From positions 2,606,501-2,670,500 of the forward strand of contig OU015660.1 of the NCBI GenBank assembly GCA_907165275.2: a DNA stretch of 64,000 bases, read 5' to 3'. Position 1 is the first letter of the stretch, and the number at the start of each line of letters is the position of its first letter. Shown piece by piece: positions 10,566 to 22,095 of this stretch. Position numbers and translations under genes: made by a program. The notes under the pieces are model-generated. The model was not told where the DNA came from. It worked only from the letters and a program-made list of their open reading frames with translations, and did not search any database. The stretch is from Zygaena filipendulae. Taxonomy: Eukaryota; Arthropoda; Insecta; Lepidoptera; Zygaenidae.

Positions 10566-11900
10566 TAAAAGAATTTTGTTGATTTTAGTATTTTTTATCT
10601 TGCCTTACCTAATACTTATTAAGGCCCTTACAGGGTTCAAACTAGGGCCACCCGCCATTTTAGTAGTTATGATTTTTTTATAGCCAATTATATTAATTGT
10701 ACAAAAGTAATATAATCTTATCAAGTAATATCCTTTATATAGCATACGTATATTTTTCAGTATTAAATTAAATTAGTATTTTTTTTTTGCAATATACTTA
10801 CTCTCTATTGTAATTTTATAGCAAATATACAAGATATCTTTTCAAAAAATCATGGTTTTAATCTAAAAAGCGAGGAACCTTGAAAGCAATTTCTTAATTA
10901 TAATTTTTATTGTTTATTTTTAAGTGATATAGCTGTTCCCCGTGGTTTTAGCCGCATGAATGTCAGAATTTCCGTAGGGACTAAAAATATCTGGACATTC
11001 AGAGATACCATAGGAGATTCTCAAATTTATTTTATTGCCCCCTTTGAAAATTAATTATTTCTCAGCGCCCCCAATTTTTTATACACGCCTAAAACTTAAA
11101 AAAAAAAAACAATTTCATTACTTATATAATATAGTTACAGTTTGCTATATTAGTCGGTGCTGGTGTTTAAACTTCCATTCTAAACTAGACATTTTTACCA
11201 GTGATAGCAATTAAAACGCATTTTATAATAATAAGAATATATTTTTATCAAATTAAAAAAACATTATAGATAGGTTAGGTTTTAGTTTCAAAACTAATCT
11301 AATGAGATGGATGGATTTGATGATTTTTAACAAGTTTGTTGAAATTAGGTTCGATTTTACTCAAAAACAGTCGTTCGTAAGTCGCCGCCGCCGCGAACGG
11401 TAACATGCTCTTTTTAGTAAGCAGCTAACTAATAACTAATTATTCGATATTGAGTAGTAGGTAGGTTTTCATTTTAGTAAACTTTAAAATATAAAGTAAT
11501 TTTTTTTGTCCTGAATTATATACCCAAGGAGGTAAATCATTATAATACAATCTAGCCAATCTAGTAATGACTAATAAGTATTTTACATTTGACCTAAACT
11601 TCTAAACAAGACTATACTAAGAATGTGTCCAATAAAACTTTTCTTATTGTCTTTATTAAGGGGAAGACACTTTGTTCTTGTGTTCTTTAAATAAAGTAAA
11701 TGAACAATCAACCATCGCCCCCTAAACCACGCCAACGCCCCCCATTTTTATTTGGGCCCCTTAACGCCCCCTCTAGGTCTCCAACGCCCACAAGGGGGCG
11801 TTATCGTCCACTTTGAGAAAGACTGCTATAGATATTGGTTAAATTATAGAATTCAGAAACTACCCTTTTTATCCGAACAAACTTAAAACTTTATCTCTTT
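10566..11900. other. No gene seen; low-complexity and repeat remnants
   Basis: About 1.3 kb of AT-rich sequence with a Helitron-like scrap near 10925-10990 and C-rich words (gcgccccc, aacgcccc) near 11060 and 11700-11800 that look like one interrupted repeat. No FLYWCH-like frame on either strand. Confidence 0.4.
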
Positions 11901-11908
11901 ATAATATT

Positions 11909-12147
11909 ACCGCCGCACTCAGAGTCGACTTTAATGATTACTTAGTTAAGTATAGATTTTTAAAACAAGACTGCCACAATCAGAGACGCTCAGTAAATTA
12001 ATGTTAATTGGCTTTTAAGAGATGTAACTTAATTAGTTAAATGCCAATTGACATTAATTTATTAAACTTGTCTGATTGCGGCAGTTTTGTTTTAAAAATC
12101 TATACTTAACTAAGTATTCATTAAAGTCGACTCTGAGTGCGGCGGTT
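11909..12147. repeat. Palindromic MITE (ccgccgcactcagagtcgac family), copy 1
   Basis: Two long inverted arms, ccgccgcactcagagtcgactttaatgattactta... and its reverse complement ending gactctgagtgcggcgg, with a short centre around taagagatgtaacttaa. Flanked by tta on both sides, which fits a 3-bp target duplication of PIF/Harbinger type. Other copies: 34882-35120, 49292-49529, and partial ones at 28970-29290, 30243-30406 and 56600-56690. Confidence 0.75.
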
Positions 12148-12883
12148 AGTCTTGATGTTAGTCCATGTGATAAATTAATAACCACTGGGAATTATTAATA
12201 ATCACCAACGAAGCCGGTGAAATTGAGTAATATGTCACATGAATTTTCCTGTGATTTTCTGACTGACTCCATAAATAAGACGCAGAGCACCTCGACATGC
12301 TAGGTGAGGTTAGATTAATATTAGTCTGATTTTTATAACAAAGTCGACGTAGCTTGCCAAGCAGAGCTCAACCATTTGTCCAAAGAGTATATAACCACTA
12401 CGCATTTGTCTTTGGCGTCACTAGAAGATGTCCAAGGCCAATATTTGGGTGCATTTTAAATGCATTTTTAGCTTGTTTCAGGTTTTATCAGAAGTTTTAA
12501 CTCCAACCTGTTTTTTTAATGTTTAGTTGGTTCACTGGTTGTAATATGTATAATAATTTAGGTAGTTATTCTAGGATATTATGTAGGTAATTTTTTATGA
12601 TCCGATAAGAACATACAAATTTTAACTAAAGATTAATAACAAAATAAAAAACAATGAAAAACAAACTTTATTCCACCAAAACAAACTTTATTCCACCATA
12701 AATAGTTTTTCATCGCATATTTTTATTTTGTATATTCAATTATTTTGGTTTTATACTATAAACCTAAACTCAGTGTCACGGTAGCCTAATCTACTTCTTC
12801 AGTACTCGAATCCCTACATTGGTCTAATTCATCGGTGTATTCTGCCTGTCGTTTTGAAAACTAATCAAAAGGACTTATTTCAG
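12148..12883. other. Intron before exon 7, no gene seen
   Basis: The last 100 bp (tcagtactcgaatccctacattggtc...cgttttgaaaactaatc) match 20350-20440 upstream of the paralogous exon at 20458, so the duplication that produced the two exons included intron sequence. A 14-bp word (aacaaactttattccacca) is repeated at 12662 and 12680. Confidence 0.5.
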
Positions 12884-13221
12884 ATATTAAAGCTTGTTAT
12901 GTTAGTTCAATCCAAGGGAAGCCGCTACTTCTCTACAATGATTTCACTCACAACAAACACCGTGTAGGTCGGGGCGGTGTTGTGCATTGGAGATGTTCAA
13001 CCCACAGGAATAAGACACGATGCAAAGCACTCGTGAAGACTTCTGGCGATCGTATCGTGCAAGTGTTAGGGTCACATAATCACGACGATTCGGAGCTGAA
13101 GGTCCATAAAGGCACCCGATTGTGTCATTTGATACACGTTCACTGTCCACGACCCCATTTGGAGTCGCAAGCTAACTTTAAGGCGCATGGAGTCGTGAAA
13201 CGATCATTTTTGAGGCCCTAA
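12884..13221 (+). CDS. mod(mdg4): FLYWCH terminal exon 7 (mod(mdg4)-like)
   Basis: The acceptor is aaaaggacttatttcag ending at 12883. AT then 111 codons to TAA at 13219. Strand PLLLYNDFTH (13-22), W35-x-C37, C46 (eight residues apart), H64-x-H66, then a 45-residue tail with no recognised motif. It is about 80 percent identical over the finger to the exon at 20458; the two form a duplicated pair 7.5 kb apart with a basic-domain exon between them. The tails of the pair do not match, so the tail is probably under weak constraint. Confidence 0.9.
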
Positions 13222-14690
13222 AGCTCATAAATTAGCCTACTGACGATTCCAGAATTAACATATATTAAAGATTGATATATGAACTTCAATCTGAGCATTT
13301 AAATAAATTGTAGTCTACAAAATACTATTCAAAAAAAAACATTGAAATGAAGCTGTTTTCAACTTGAAATACGCTACTGCTTCTAAACTACAAGTGATAA
13401 TTTCACGATTCTTTCAGGAAAAGATTGCTAACTTGTTTAACTTAAAACTGAGCATTTATCGTTCCAAAATAATACATAGTTTTGACGAAATGTTTTTTAT
13501 ACCACATTCACTACAAATGGTCACGAGCGGGTCCGTGCGCGGGCGACGGGAGTCAGTCTGGCGCTGGCATTCAAACGGGTAGGCTGTGCGTCGCGCTGTC
13601 GCAATCCGCTTGGTTACGCCAAATTAATTTTGTGAGCAAAATAAGGTAGCGACATCAAAAATGCCACGAAAAAAAAAGCTGCAAAAAGTTGGGCAACTGG
13701 ACTTCACTGAATTTTAATTATTGATTCATTGTATTTTTTTGTAACAAAAGGCAATTTTATAAACACATTTTTGTTTTATTACTTTCTTTTACTAAATTAA
13801 TCAATAAATTAATAAAAATAAAAATATACAGCTACAGCATTTTAGATATCGGAAAATATACAGCAATTTTCTATCTGCATACAAATCGAAGAATGCTGTA
13901 AGTAGTAAAACCTGTTTCCTTGTAACTTTAGTGAAAATATTTTAATTGCAACTAACATTAAGGTGGGTCTAAAGGTCTAGTTTTCATACAAACTGCCGTA
14001 GCTATATTAAAGGCATTCCGCCTGTTTTTATTTATTAGACTTCATTTAATAAAATACTACTACTTGTTACGATAACGCACAGCCCAAAATCTTTGCATAT
14101 TATAGTGAAGAAATAACATAATTACAATCATTTCAAAATGAATTAAATTTCGGTCGAACCTTTGCTTGTGTGAGAGAACGAATACACTTATAAGTGTACG
14201 AAAATGGCGGCCCGGTCTATAAACAGCTGTAGTTAGGCTGTAGACTGACAAGTCCCCCGAATGCAGTAGTTTGTAGTGAATTCCAAAAGGATCACAAGGT
14301 GGCGCGGCGTTGTGCCGTGAGTTTTGACAATTTTGCCTACCAAGATAATTTAGAATTGTATTTGAAAATATACCTATTACTGATGTAGTAGGTACCTATT
14401 AGTAGCCGAAGCGAATACAAATAACTTGTGGAAAGTTGGAAAAGACGTTTTGGTTCTGCGTCACGTACGATGAGGTATAACGTAACTTACGGGTAAAAGT
14501 ATTTTATATTTTTGTGTTGAATAAATTCTTGCTATCTCTTTCTTGTTTTCACGATGAGTAAAAGAGAGAGACCATATTTTCGAAAGGTTGTATCTCGGCC
14601 TGGGGTGATAAAATTCAGCGTTTATCTCCAAATTCTCCGATGCAATGAAAATAATATTTTTATTGTGTCTTATGTGACCACGTGATGCAA
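13222..14690. other. No gene seen; GC-richer patches
   Basis: GC-richer patches near 13510-13640 (gagcgggtccgtgcgcgggcgacggg) and 14200-14330 (ggcggcccggtctataaacagctg) look like transposon pieces. A very short frame at about 13661 (MPRKKKLQ..., 18 residues) is probably a relic. I cannot assign a family. Confidence 0.35.
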
Positions 14691-14694
14691 CGTG

Positions 14695-15893
14695 TGTTCC
14701 GAGATATAGTCTCGGAACTACAAGTTACAGACCCATCGTGTTGGTACTCAAACGTCATGTTTTCGTGATATCTATGTGATCACGTGGTCAAATTTCCAAT
14801 AACCTATATCTCGGAAACTACAAGTTACAGACCCATCGTGTTGGTACTCAAACTTCATGTTTTCGTGATATCTATGTGATCACATGGTCAAATTTTCAAC
14901 AAGCTATATCTCGGAAACTACAAGTTACAGACCCATCGTGTTGGTACTCAAACTTCATGTTTTCGTGATATCTATGTGATCACGTGATCAAATCTTCGAT
15001 AGCCTGTATCTCGGAAACTACAAGTTACAGACCCATCGTGTTGGTACTCAAACTTCATGTTTTCGTCATATCTATGTGATCACGTGGTCAAATTTTCGAT
15101 AGCCTATATCTCGGAAACTACAAGTTACAAACCCATCGTGTTGGTACTCAAACTTCATGTTTTCGTCATATCTATGTGAGCACGTGGTCAAATATTCGAT
15201 AGGCTATATCTCGGAAACTACAAGTTACAGACCCATCGTGTTGGTACTCAAACTTCATGTTTTCGTGATATCTATGTGATCACGTGGTCAAATTTTCGAT
15301 AGCCTGTATCTCGGAATCTACAAGTTACAGACCCATCGTGTTGGTACTCAAACTTCATGTTTTCGTCATATCTATGTGATCACGTGGTCAAATTTTCGAT
15401 AGCCTATATCTCGGAAACTACAAGTTACAGACCCATCGTGTTGGTACTCAAACTTCATGTTTTCGTCATATCTATGTGATCACGTGATCAAATGTTAGAT
15501 AGCCTATATCTCGGAAAATACAAGTTACAGACCCGTCGTGTTGGTACTCGAACTTCATGTTTTCGTCATATCTATGTGATCACGTGGTCAAATATTCGAT
15601 AGGCTATATCTCGGAAACTACAAGTTACAGACCCATCGTGTTGGTACTCAAACTTCATGTTTTCGTGATATCTATGTGATCACGTGATCAAATCTTCGAT
15701 AGCCTGTATCTCGGAAACTACAAGTTACAGACCCATCGTGTTGGTACTCAAACTTCATGTTTTCGTGATATCTATGTGATCACGAGATCAAATCTTCGAT
15801 AGCCTGTATCTCGGAAACTACAAGTTACAGACCCATCGTGTTGGTACTCAAACTTCATGTTTTCGTCATATCTATGTGATCACGTGGTCAAAA
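14695..15893. repeat. 100-bp tandem satellite, about 12 units
   Basis: The phrase tcggaaactacaagttacag recurs every 100 bases (14811, 14911, 15011 ... 15811, with a slightly altered first unit at about 14711). Each unit reads on through acccatcgtgttggtactcaaacttcatgttttcgtgatatctatgtgatcacgtggtcaaat. Units differ at only a few positions, so the array is young or homogenised. Most units keep gatcacgtg, containing the CACGTG E-box palindrome, beside a tgatca palindrome. A degenerate half unit lies before 14690. It sits in the spacer between exons 7 and 8. Confidence 0.92.
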
Positions 15894-18295
15894 AGTGGAA
15901 TCGAAATCTAAGGTTTGAACACAAGATTTTCACGATTCATAGTTTACAAAAAAAGACGCACACCACCGAGACTCTTGTTGAGGTAGCCAAATTACGAATC
16001 CTAATCGTCTAGTATTAATCGATTTGCATGTGTGTGTGACTACGTTTCGGCCAGTTATTCGATATTTTCGTGTAGTTAAAGGATAATAATGCGCGTAAAG
16101 CCATATAAAAATTTTAAATTAAAGATGTATTAAACACTCATCCTCTCGCAGCCATCATCAAAATCTATTTTTTAACCTTGTGATTCTCTGTAAATTGAGA
16201 AAACTCTTTTATGGCGCCGTCCGCGGCCTCTATCGGATAAGAGCTGCATAATCTGGCGGAGCGCACCCTTAACTTAACAAAACTATGTACAAAAAAATCA
16301 CAATTCTGTCAGTTCTTGTTAAAAAGTTGCTTTATTTTCAATTTTATAAAAAAAATGTTTCTGGTGAAAAGTTGGTGTTTTGTTACTTACAGCAAATATG
16401 TTTTCTTACGGCGAAAATTTTGATTAGTCTACTACTTTTTTCTGGGACGATATAAATTAAAAATAAATTCGGTACCTAAAGGTACCAAATAGGTACACTA
16501 AATATGTGAAAAGAAAAAAATCAATTTGTGTATAGGTACTAAATTGTACTAAATAAGTACTAAATTGTAAAATAATAAATTAATTTAACTACCTATTTAA
16601 CTACGAATTTGATATCATTAATCCTTTATAGTAAAATTACAATATAATAAAAATAAACATCAATAATTATTTACCTTCATTATTAAAGTATTAAAATAAA
16701 ACATAAAAAATACGATATAAAAATATTTGCATGACTCAATGTAATATCAATTAAAATAATGATAGATTTGATGGAGTGCCGATAACTGTTCCACTGACCC
16801 TACGTACATTATCGCGCGATGTTTGGGTGCGGGTAGCGGGGGCGAGAAAATTAGGCCACGCCTCAACGCCCAAGGTCGTTGGCGACACCACGAGCCTTAA
16901 CAACTAGTCCGAGTCTGTTTATTTTTTTACTTTCATCCCTACTTCCTTTATAATACCTAATACTTTCATCCTTCCTTATATAGTGTCTTATTATAAATGC
17001 GAAAGAGTTGTTTTGTACATAACAAAATTAATAGGTAGTAAAAAAAAAATTTGGGAAGGATTTACAAAATGTCTATTGGACAGTGAACGTGTTAAAACCT
17101 TAAGAAAGGACTAAAACTGGAAAGTTAATGGTTGAAGCGTTTGTTAAAGTTCAAAAATAATAAAACAGCCCTACCAGAAAAAACTCATACTTACCTTCTG
17201 AGTTTCTAAAATTACAATTGCACTTTATAGCCCATTTGAAAAACAATAACCATAATTTACGTACATAACAAAGTTAGACTTGGTAAAATGATGCATGCAA
17301 AAGAAATTAAACAATTTACTTACGTATTTTATTGAATCGATAGCATAATAACATAATATAATAATATTATATTTCAATTTGTAAATAATATTTTATCTAA
17401 AAATAAATCTATGGGAGGATATGTATGTGTGACCTCATTCCCCCTTATATTTTATTTCAATTTAGGGTCCCGGCTTCAAACCAGCACATGGATTAAGTAT
17501 TCGAAGTAGCATAACGCTGGAGTAGCGCGCTGTTCGTTTTCAAATTTGCGCGAGTACACTTATCCCCGAAGAACCTAAATAAAATATTTAAAAAATTAAA
17601 ATACAATGATCTTAATATTACATCATAAATTGTGTAATAATATTAAATTGTAACTTTACTACTAATTCAAGATCTTATATTTGAAAAATATTACTTAATA
17701 TCTATTTTATTTTTTGGCCATGACAAAGTGATTATTCTTGGTAACAGAGTTGATTTTCATGTGTTCCAAGCACCGGTACAGTAATGTATTTTTCTGTTAT
17801 GTATCAGATGTATAAAAATTCATAGTGTATTTTATATAAGTACACTACATTGTCATAAAAATTATTAGGTATAATTTTTCAGAGTTTTGTCCCACGAATC
17901 TTTTTTATAAATTGTTTAAATAATATTCCTCTGTTACCATAGAAGAATCAGTAAAGAAATACAGATGTCATTACATGCCAAGCTCTGTCAGTAGTAGTGG
18001 GGATCACAACGCTAGCCAGTCGGCCACGTGGCGTTGAAGGTAGTGCATGTGTTTATTCCCCGTCCGCTCTGTTACTGTCTGTCATTATTGAGTTAGTAAT
18101 ATCTATACAAGTTTACAATAATTTCTTAGTGTTTAGTGTGAATATCTTGTATGTACGAATTGTGCCGATCCGACATAAATCGTTAGAGGACTGTTAGATT
18201 TTTCACTCTGTAACAGAGTCGTAAACTTTTTAACGGAGTAGTCAAGTAGGAGAAAGGATTGTTAAACACCATAAAATTAATAAGACATTGTTTCA
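15894..18295. other. Long AT-rich spacer, no gene seen
   Basis: About 2.4 kb without an acceptor-linked frame. A GC-richer patch at 16790-16910 (gtttgggtgcgggtagcgggggcg) may be a repeat related to 13510-13640. The small open frame at 17997-18197 has no domain, no acceptor and no homologue in the window. Confidence 0.4.
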
Positions 18296-18311
18296 TATAA
18301 TTTCGTTTCAG

Positions 18312-18595
18312 GTCGTTTCCATGACCAATTTCGTTTCAAAAAAGCCCTAACAGCTGCCGAAAAACAGCGACGATATAGAGAACGTCGCAAAAATAATCCG
18401 GAAAAAGAAGCTGCATCTAAGAAAAAAAATTTGGACAGGTACCATGCAAAGAAACGTTTAGTGAAAGATTTAACGCCACGAGAACACACAGAAATTAAAA
18501 TCAAATGGCGAGCTGCAAATACTAAACGTAAAAACCGAGCTAAAGCTCTTCGTCTTTTTATGCAAACTCCAGAATCATCACCTGGTATTAGCTAA
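18312..18595 (+). CDS. mod(mdg4): Basic-domain terminal exon A (phase-matched, non-FLYWCH)
   Basis: The acceptor is catataatttcgtttcag ending at 18311, followed by GT and 93 codons to TAA at 18593: the same phase as the FLYWCH exons. The protein is strongly basic: AEKQRRYRERR (15-25), RYHAKKRLVKDLTPRE (42-57), IKWRAANTKRKNRAK (63-77), then MQTPESSPGIS. It shares the LVKD[LM]T-x-RE...KWR core with 22621-22892 and more weakly with 47047-47399. I recall similar RYRxRR...W(R/K) regions in uncharacterised multi-copy animal proteins, often followed by a TP-rich stretch; this is from memory. Sequence after the stop still reads like such a protein in broken frames. Role: probably DNA or nucleic-acid binding, inferred from charge only. 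Confidence 0.72.
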
Positions 18596-18730
18596 TCCAC
18601 GATTACGTACTCCAACTGTTGAAAACCAAAATCAACGTTGTAGGGATTTGGATCTGCTGTGGATCCTGATCCAGCTGAAAAACCACCAGCTTGTACTTCG
18701 CGTGGCTATGAATGTATAGAAATCTATGAT
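18596..18730 (+). pseudogene. Decayed coding tail beyond basic exon A
   Basis: Directly after the stop at 18593, a shifted frame reads NPRLRTPTVENQNQ and then another reads GSAVDPDPAEKPPACTSRGYEC. These are Pro- and polar-rich, stop-free bits in register with each other, as if a longer protein had once continued here. This suggests the exon was captured from a longer gene or element and shortened by frameshifts. Confidence 0.45.
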
Positions 18731-18989
18731 AGTTCTCACCTTAGGCTTCGCAGCTCGTCCTCATGCCAGCTGAGGGCGCCCCCGAAGATGTTCTAAATTA
18801 AAGGCTGAGTGACTTCGACGCTCTGCGCGGGAGCGGAATCAAAATGGAACTTCGCCTCGAAGCTCCTAGAATGTGTCGATTAGTAGTAGACAGTTGACGT
18901 TTTATCTGTCACGCTGAATTGACAAGCGTACGTTCGGAAACTGCATTGACCTCCGGTTCACAACAACCGTTCTGATGATTGATTCAATA

Positions 18990-19118
18990 GGGATGTTGAC
19001 GACTTTTGAAAATCAAAATTATAATTAGTCCGTCAGTTAGAAAATAAAAAAATAATGGACACAAAATTTTTGCTTTTTTAAATTAATGAAAATATACATA
19101 GATATAGCGCATTACGTA
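18990..19118. repeat. MITE of the gatgttgacta family, truncated
   Basis: gggatgttgacgacttttgaaaatc...attagtccgtcagttag...gatatagcgcatta, then cut off at the element that begins atgtggccatgacatct. Confidence 0.65.
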
Positions 19119-19512
19119 GATGTGGCCATGACATCTTGGTTCATCGCCGGCAGCTGCCGCGGTACGCTCGCTACGCTCGTTCGGCTCGCGCGATTTTGTC
19201 AGCAGTACAAACCTAATCTAACGTAAAATGATGCTCTTATCTTATCTTATCTTAATAAATGGGGCAGGCAGACAAAGCCTCGGCACTTCGACCCTTGGGA
19301 TCTTTTGTGCCATCCCCACCCTGTGATCCTCCCTCTACTCCCTAAAGACCTCGGCGGCGAAGGCTAGTGTGCAGTGGAGGGGTAGGAACCTAAAGTCCTC
19401 TGGTTCCGGGTAAGCCGTCCCCAGGAAAAATGATGCTCTACTGGTTCACAGTTCATGATGTGAGCGATCATTCCATGAAATGGCCGGCCACGTCATGAAT
19501 TGGCCAATAATA
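19119..19512. repeat. Composite repeat with gatgtggccatgacatct ends
   Basis: atgtggccatgacatcttggttcatcgccggcagctgccgcggtacg begins a repeat whose opposite end appears at 20230-20280 (gatgtggccacgacatct). A relative lies at 30455-30560 (gatgtggccgatcatttcatgaaatggcc...catcgccggccgctaccgcggcacg). The element is split by a LINE tail (19238-19426) and a foldback element (19513-20037). Confidence 0.55.
19238..19426 (-). mobile_element. 5'-truncated LINE or SINE with 13-bp target duplication
   Basis: Flanked on both sides by the identical 13 bases aaaatgatgctct (19225-19237 and 19427-19439). Reads on the - strand from cctggggacggcttacccgg to a tail of ataag repeats (seen on + as ttatcttatcttatctt). 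A target duplication and a short-repeat tail are the marks of target-primed reverse transcription. The insert is GC-rich and non-coding, so it is probably the 3' end of a non-LTR element. Confidence 0.8.
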
Positions 19513-20037
19513 ATAATATACACACCGGCAGAATTAGCGGAACATAAAAAGGCAGAGTATAGAAATAATTACGTATATATATTAAAACAAATTATTATCA
19601 GGCATGAAGTAATAAACTAATATACATCTTTTAACATCGACTTTAAGAAGTTTTTAGTTAAATTTTATTAAAAGTAATCAAAATAAAAAAAAATAAAAAA
19701 ATCTCTAGTTTGTGAGAACACAGACAATGTTGCAAATAAAAGTTGAATCACGAAGGGGAAACACACGTTATTAATCGTTCATTTATTTAGTGTTAAAATC
19801 ACAGCAATCTTTAATTTGCAACATTATCTGTGTGCCCACAAATTAGAGAAAAAGTGTTTTTTTTTATTGTTATTTTAAATAAAATTTAATAATTTAATTA
19901 CAAACTTTTAAAGTGTTAAAAGATGTATATTAATTTATTACTTCACGTCTAATTATTATTTGTTTTAATATATATACGTAATTATTTCTATACTCTGCCT
20001 TTTTATGTTCCGCTAATTCTGCCGGTGTGTATATTAT
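19513..20037. repeat. Foldback element with long inverted arms
   Basis: The left arm taatatacacaccggcagaattagcggaacataaaaaggcagagtatagaaata matches in reverse the right arm ending attctgccggtgtgtatatta. The pairing continues through the interior (agtttgtgagaacacagac against gtctgtgtgcccacaaa-like words), so almost all of the 525 bp is one imperfect palindrome. No coding sequence. Confidence 0.75.
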
Positions 20038-20457
20038 AGATGGACGCCGATAAGAAATAACGTGTTAACCCACAAAATTTGTTGTTGATACAGAACGGTT
20101 TATTGAGAGTTATAGAACGTTTTTAATGATTTTTTTACCTTATTACATTGTTTAAATACCAACCAAATGTTAAACATTATTTATTTCAAAATTCTCCAGT
20201 GTGGGTTGACACACTATTGCTTATCTATGTCCAGATGTCATGGCCACATTGATCAATATTAGATGTGGCCACGACATCTATATATCATGAGCAAAGAAAC
20301 AAAATTATTTTCTTCTACCTACTCGAGAAAGTACCTAAATTTTTCAGTAGGTATTCGAATCTCCACATTCGTTTAGTCATTTTCTTAGATTTTCAAAAGC
20401 CCTTGGATATTCTCGCCAGTCGTTTTTAAAACTAAGCGAAACTACTTTAACTTTCAG

Positions 20458-20843
20458 AGAGCAAAGCGTGTTTTGTAGAATCAGTCAAAGGGAAGCAGCT
20501 GCTTCTATACAATGATTTCACCCACAATAAACACTGTGTCGGCCGCGGTGGTGTTGTGCGTTGGAGATGTTCAACCCACAGGAATAAGACGGGTTGCAAC
20601 GCAGTTGTGAAAACTAGCGGTGATCGGATCGTACAAGTGATGGGAGCCCATAACCACGACAATTCGGAATTGATGCTCAACAAAGGTAGCCGTTCATATC
20701 AGTTGGCCTTGAAACACTGTGAGCGTACGTTAGCGTCTCGTACCATATGTACATATATGATATTTCTTAAATGCGTTTTTTTGTGGCAAGACCATGTCTT
20801 TCTTAATTGTTTATTAAAATTAATGATTCAAACACCATTTTGA
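20458..20843 (+). CDS. mod(mdg4): FLYWCH terminal exon 8 (mod(mdg4)-like)
   Basis: The acceptor is ctactttaactttcag ending at 20457. AG then 127 codons to TGA at 20841. The finger matches the exon at 12884: strand QLLLYNDFTH (13-22), W35-x-C37, C46, H64-x-H66. After HDNSE the two paralogues part, and this one runs on for about 55 residues of hydrophobic, Cys-rich sequence that looks like readthrough into former 3' UTR. The ancestral stop was probably earlier. Confidence 0.88.
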
Positions 20844-21224
20844 AGCTTATTAGCTTAGTTTCCCCGCATGTGGCGAAAAATAATGCCATCTGTTGTTAGA
20901 ATTTCTTATGAAGGTTAATTCAATGAACATGTAGGAGGCGCCATTTATTAACAATGTGTCTAGCTGCACGAAAGCTATATCGTTCCCATTCTAAAAAAAC
21001 ATTATGAAAGTGTAGGTGACCCTACATATTATTGTAATACTTATTCGGTGTTTGTTTGTTTGTTTGTTTGTATACTTTATCATGATTCATGACACGTTGC
21101 GGTGGGCTAATATTTTTGTTATAAGCACTCACTCCAAACCTGTTTCCTATTTCTATTTGATTATAATAATAATATTTAGGGATTTTATTATATTGATGCG
21201 TTAGAAGTAAATAATAGCAAATAC

Positions 21225-21500
21225 AGAGGCGTCTTTACCTATAGTGCAGGGTGTGCGTTGCACACGGGCGCAGAAGTCCTAGGGGGCGCCGAGCGCCGCT
21301 CGCTACGAAAACTTGGCGGAAATTACTTCTTGAAAAATCTCCAAACAGTAAATTTTATTATCCGCTGGGGTTTTTCAGTTTGTGATAACTTGATGTTTTA
21401 CTTACTTGTACTTTATACCTATTTCATTTTAACCACGCGCTTACCTTCTAGGGGGCTAAGGTAATGTTTGCATACGGGCGCTACATGGGCTAGAGACGCC
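21225..21500. repeat. Repeat with gtgcagggtgtgcg(t/g)tgcacacgggcgc
   Basis: The word agtgcagggtgtgcgttgcacacgggcgc (21243-21270) recurs at 55672-55700. The small open frame across it (21258-21464) is repeat, not a gene. Confidence 0.5.
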
Positions 21501-22009
21501 TCTGAGAAAATAGGTACCCAAAGAAATATATTGAAATGTAGTAATTGTAGTATTTTAGGTTGTAAAATATTTCTGTTTGATATTACTAGATGATTTTTCG
21601 ATAGCGATGGCTTGTAGAAAAAACACTTTAAACACGCGATTTTTACCCGTAATTAGAAAATGTATGTAAGTTCTAAAGTTCAAGGTTTTTTCTCATGAAT
21701 ACCGCAAAATTAATGGTGTAATAATGAATGGTTAAATGAATAAATAATGAAAAACAAAATTGTATTGATTTCTACTGTTTATAAATGTATACTAACTACG
21801 AAAAAGTCTCTTGCTATTTATAAATATCTATGTTTTAAGTTCAAGTGATAGGAATCGATATCGGCTCTCTTTTTCACATAATTTAAAAAATTGAGCTGTC
21901 GCGGGACGTCTGACACATTTGAAACATGAAAATTATTTTGTAGAATTAATTTGCATTAAAGGATACCTAATGACAGCTGAACTAAATATATCACAATTTA
22001 ATATACAAT

Positions 22010-22095
22010 ACAATTGGCAGAGAATGCCACTGTGGCATTAAGTCCGCCTTTTGTACCATGATGTGCATAAAGTTTAAATAAATAAATATAATATT
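22010..22095 (+). repeat. SINE 3' end
   Basis: ttggcagagaatgccactgtggcattaagtccgccttttgtacc...taaagtttaaataaataaat is the 3' part of a SINE-type repeat. A relative lies at 36605-36690. Confidence 0.55.

Noticed and set aside
14695..15893. CRISPR-like regular repeats
   Set aside because: The whole 100-bp unit repeats with no variable spacers, and the genome is eukaryotic; it is a satellite.
17997..18197. 66-codon open frame before basic exon A
   Set aside because: No domain, no splice site and no paralogue; chance frame.
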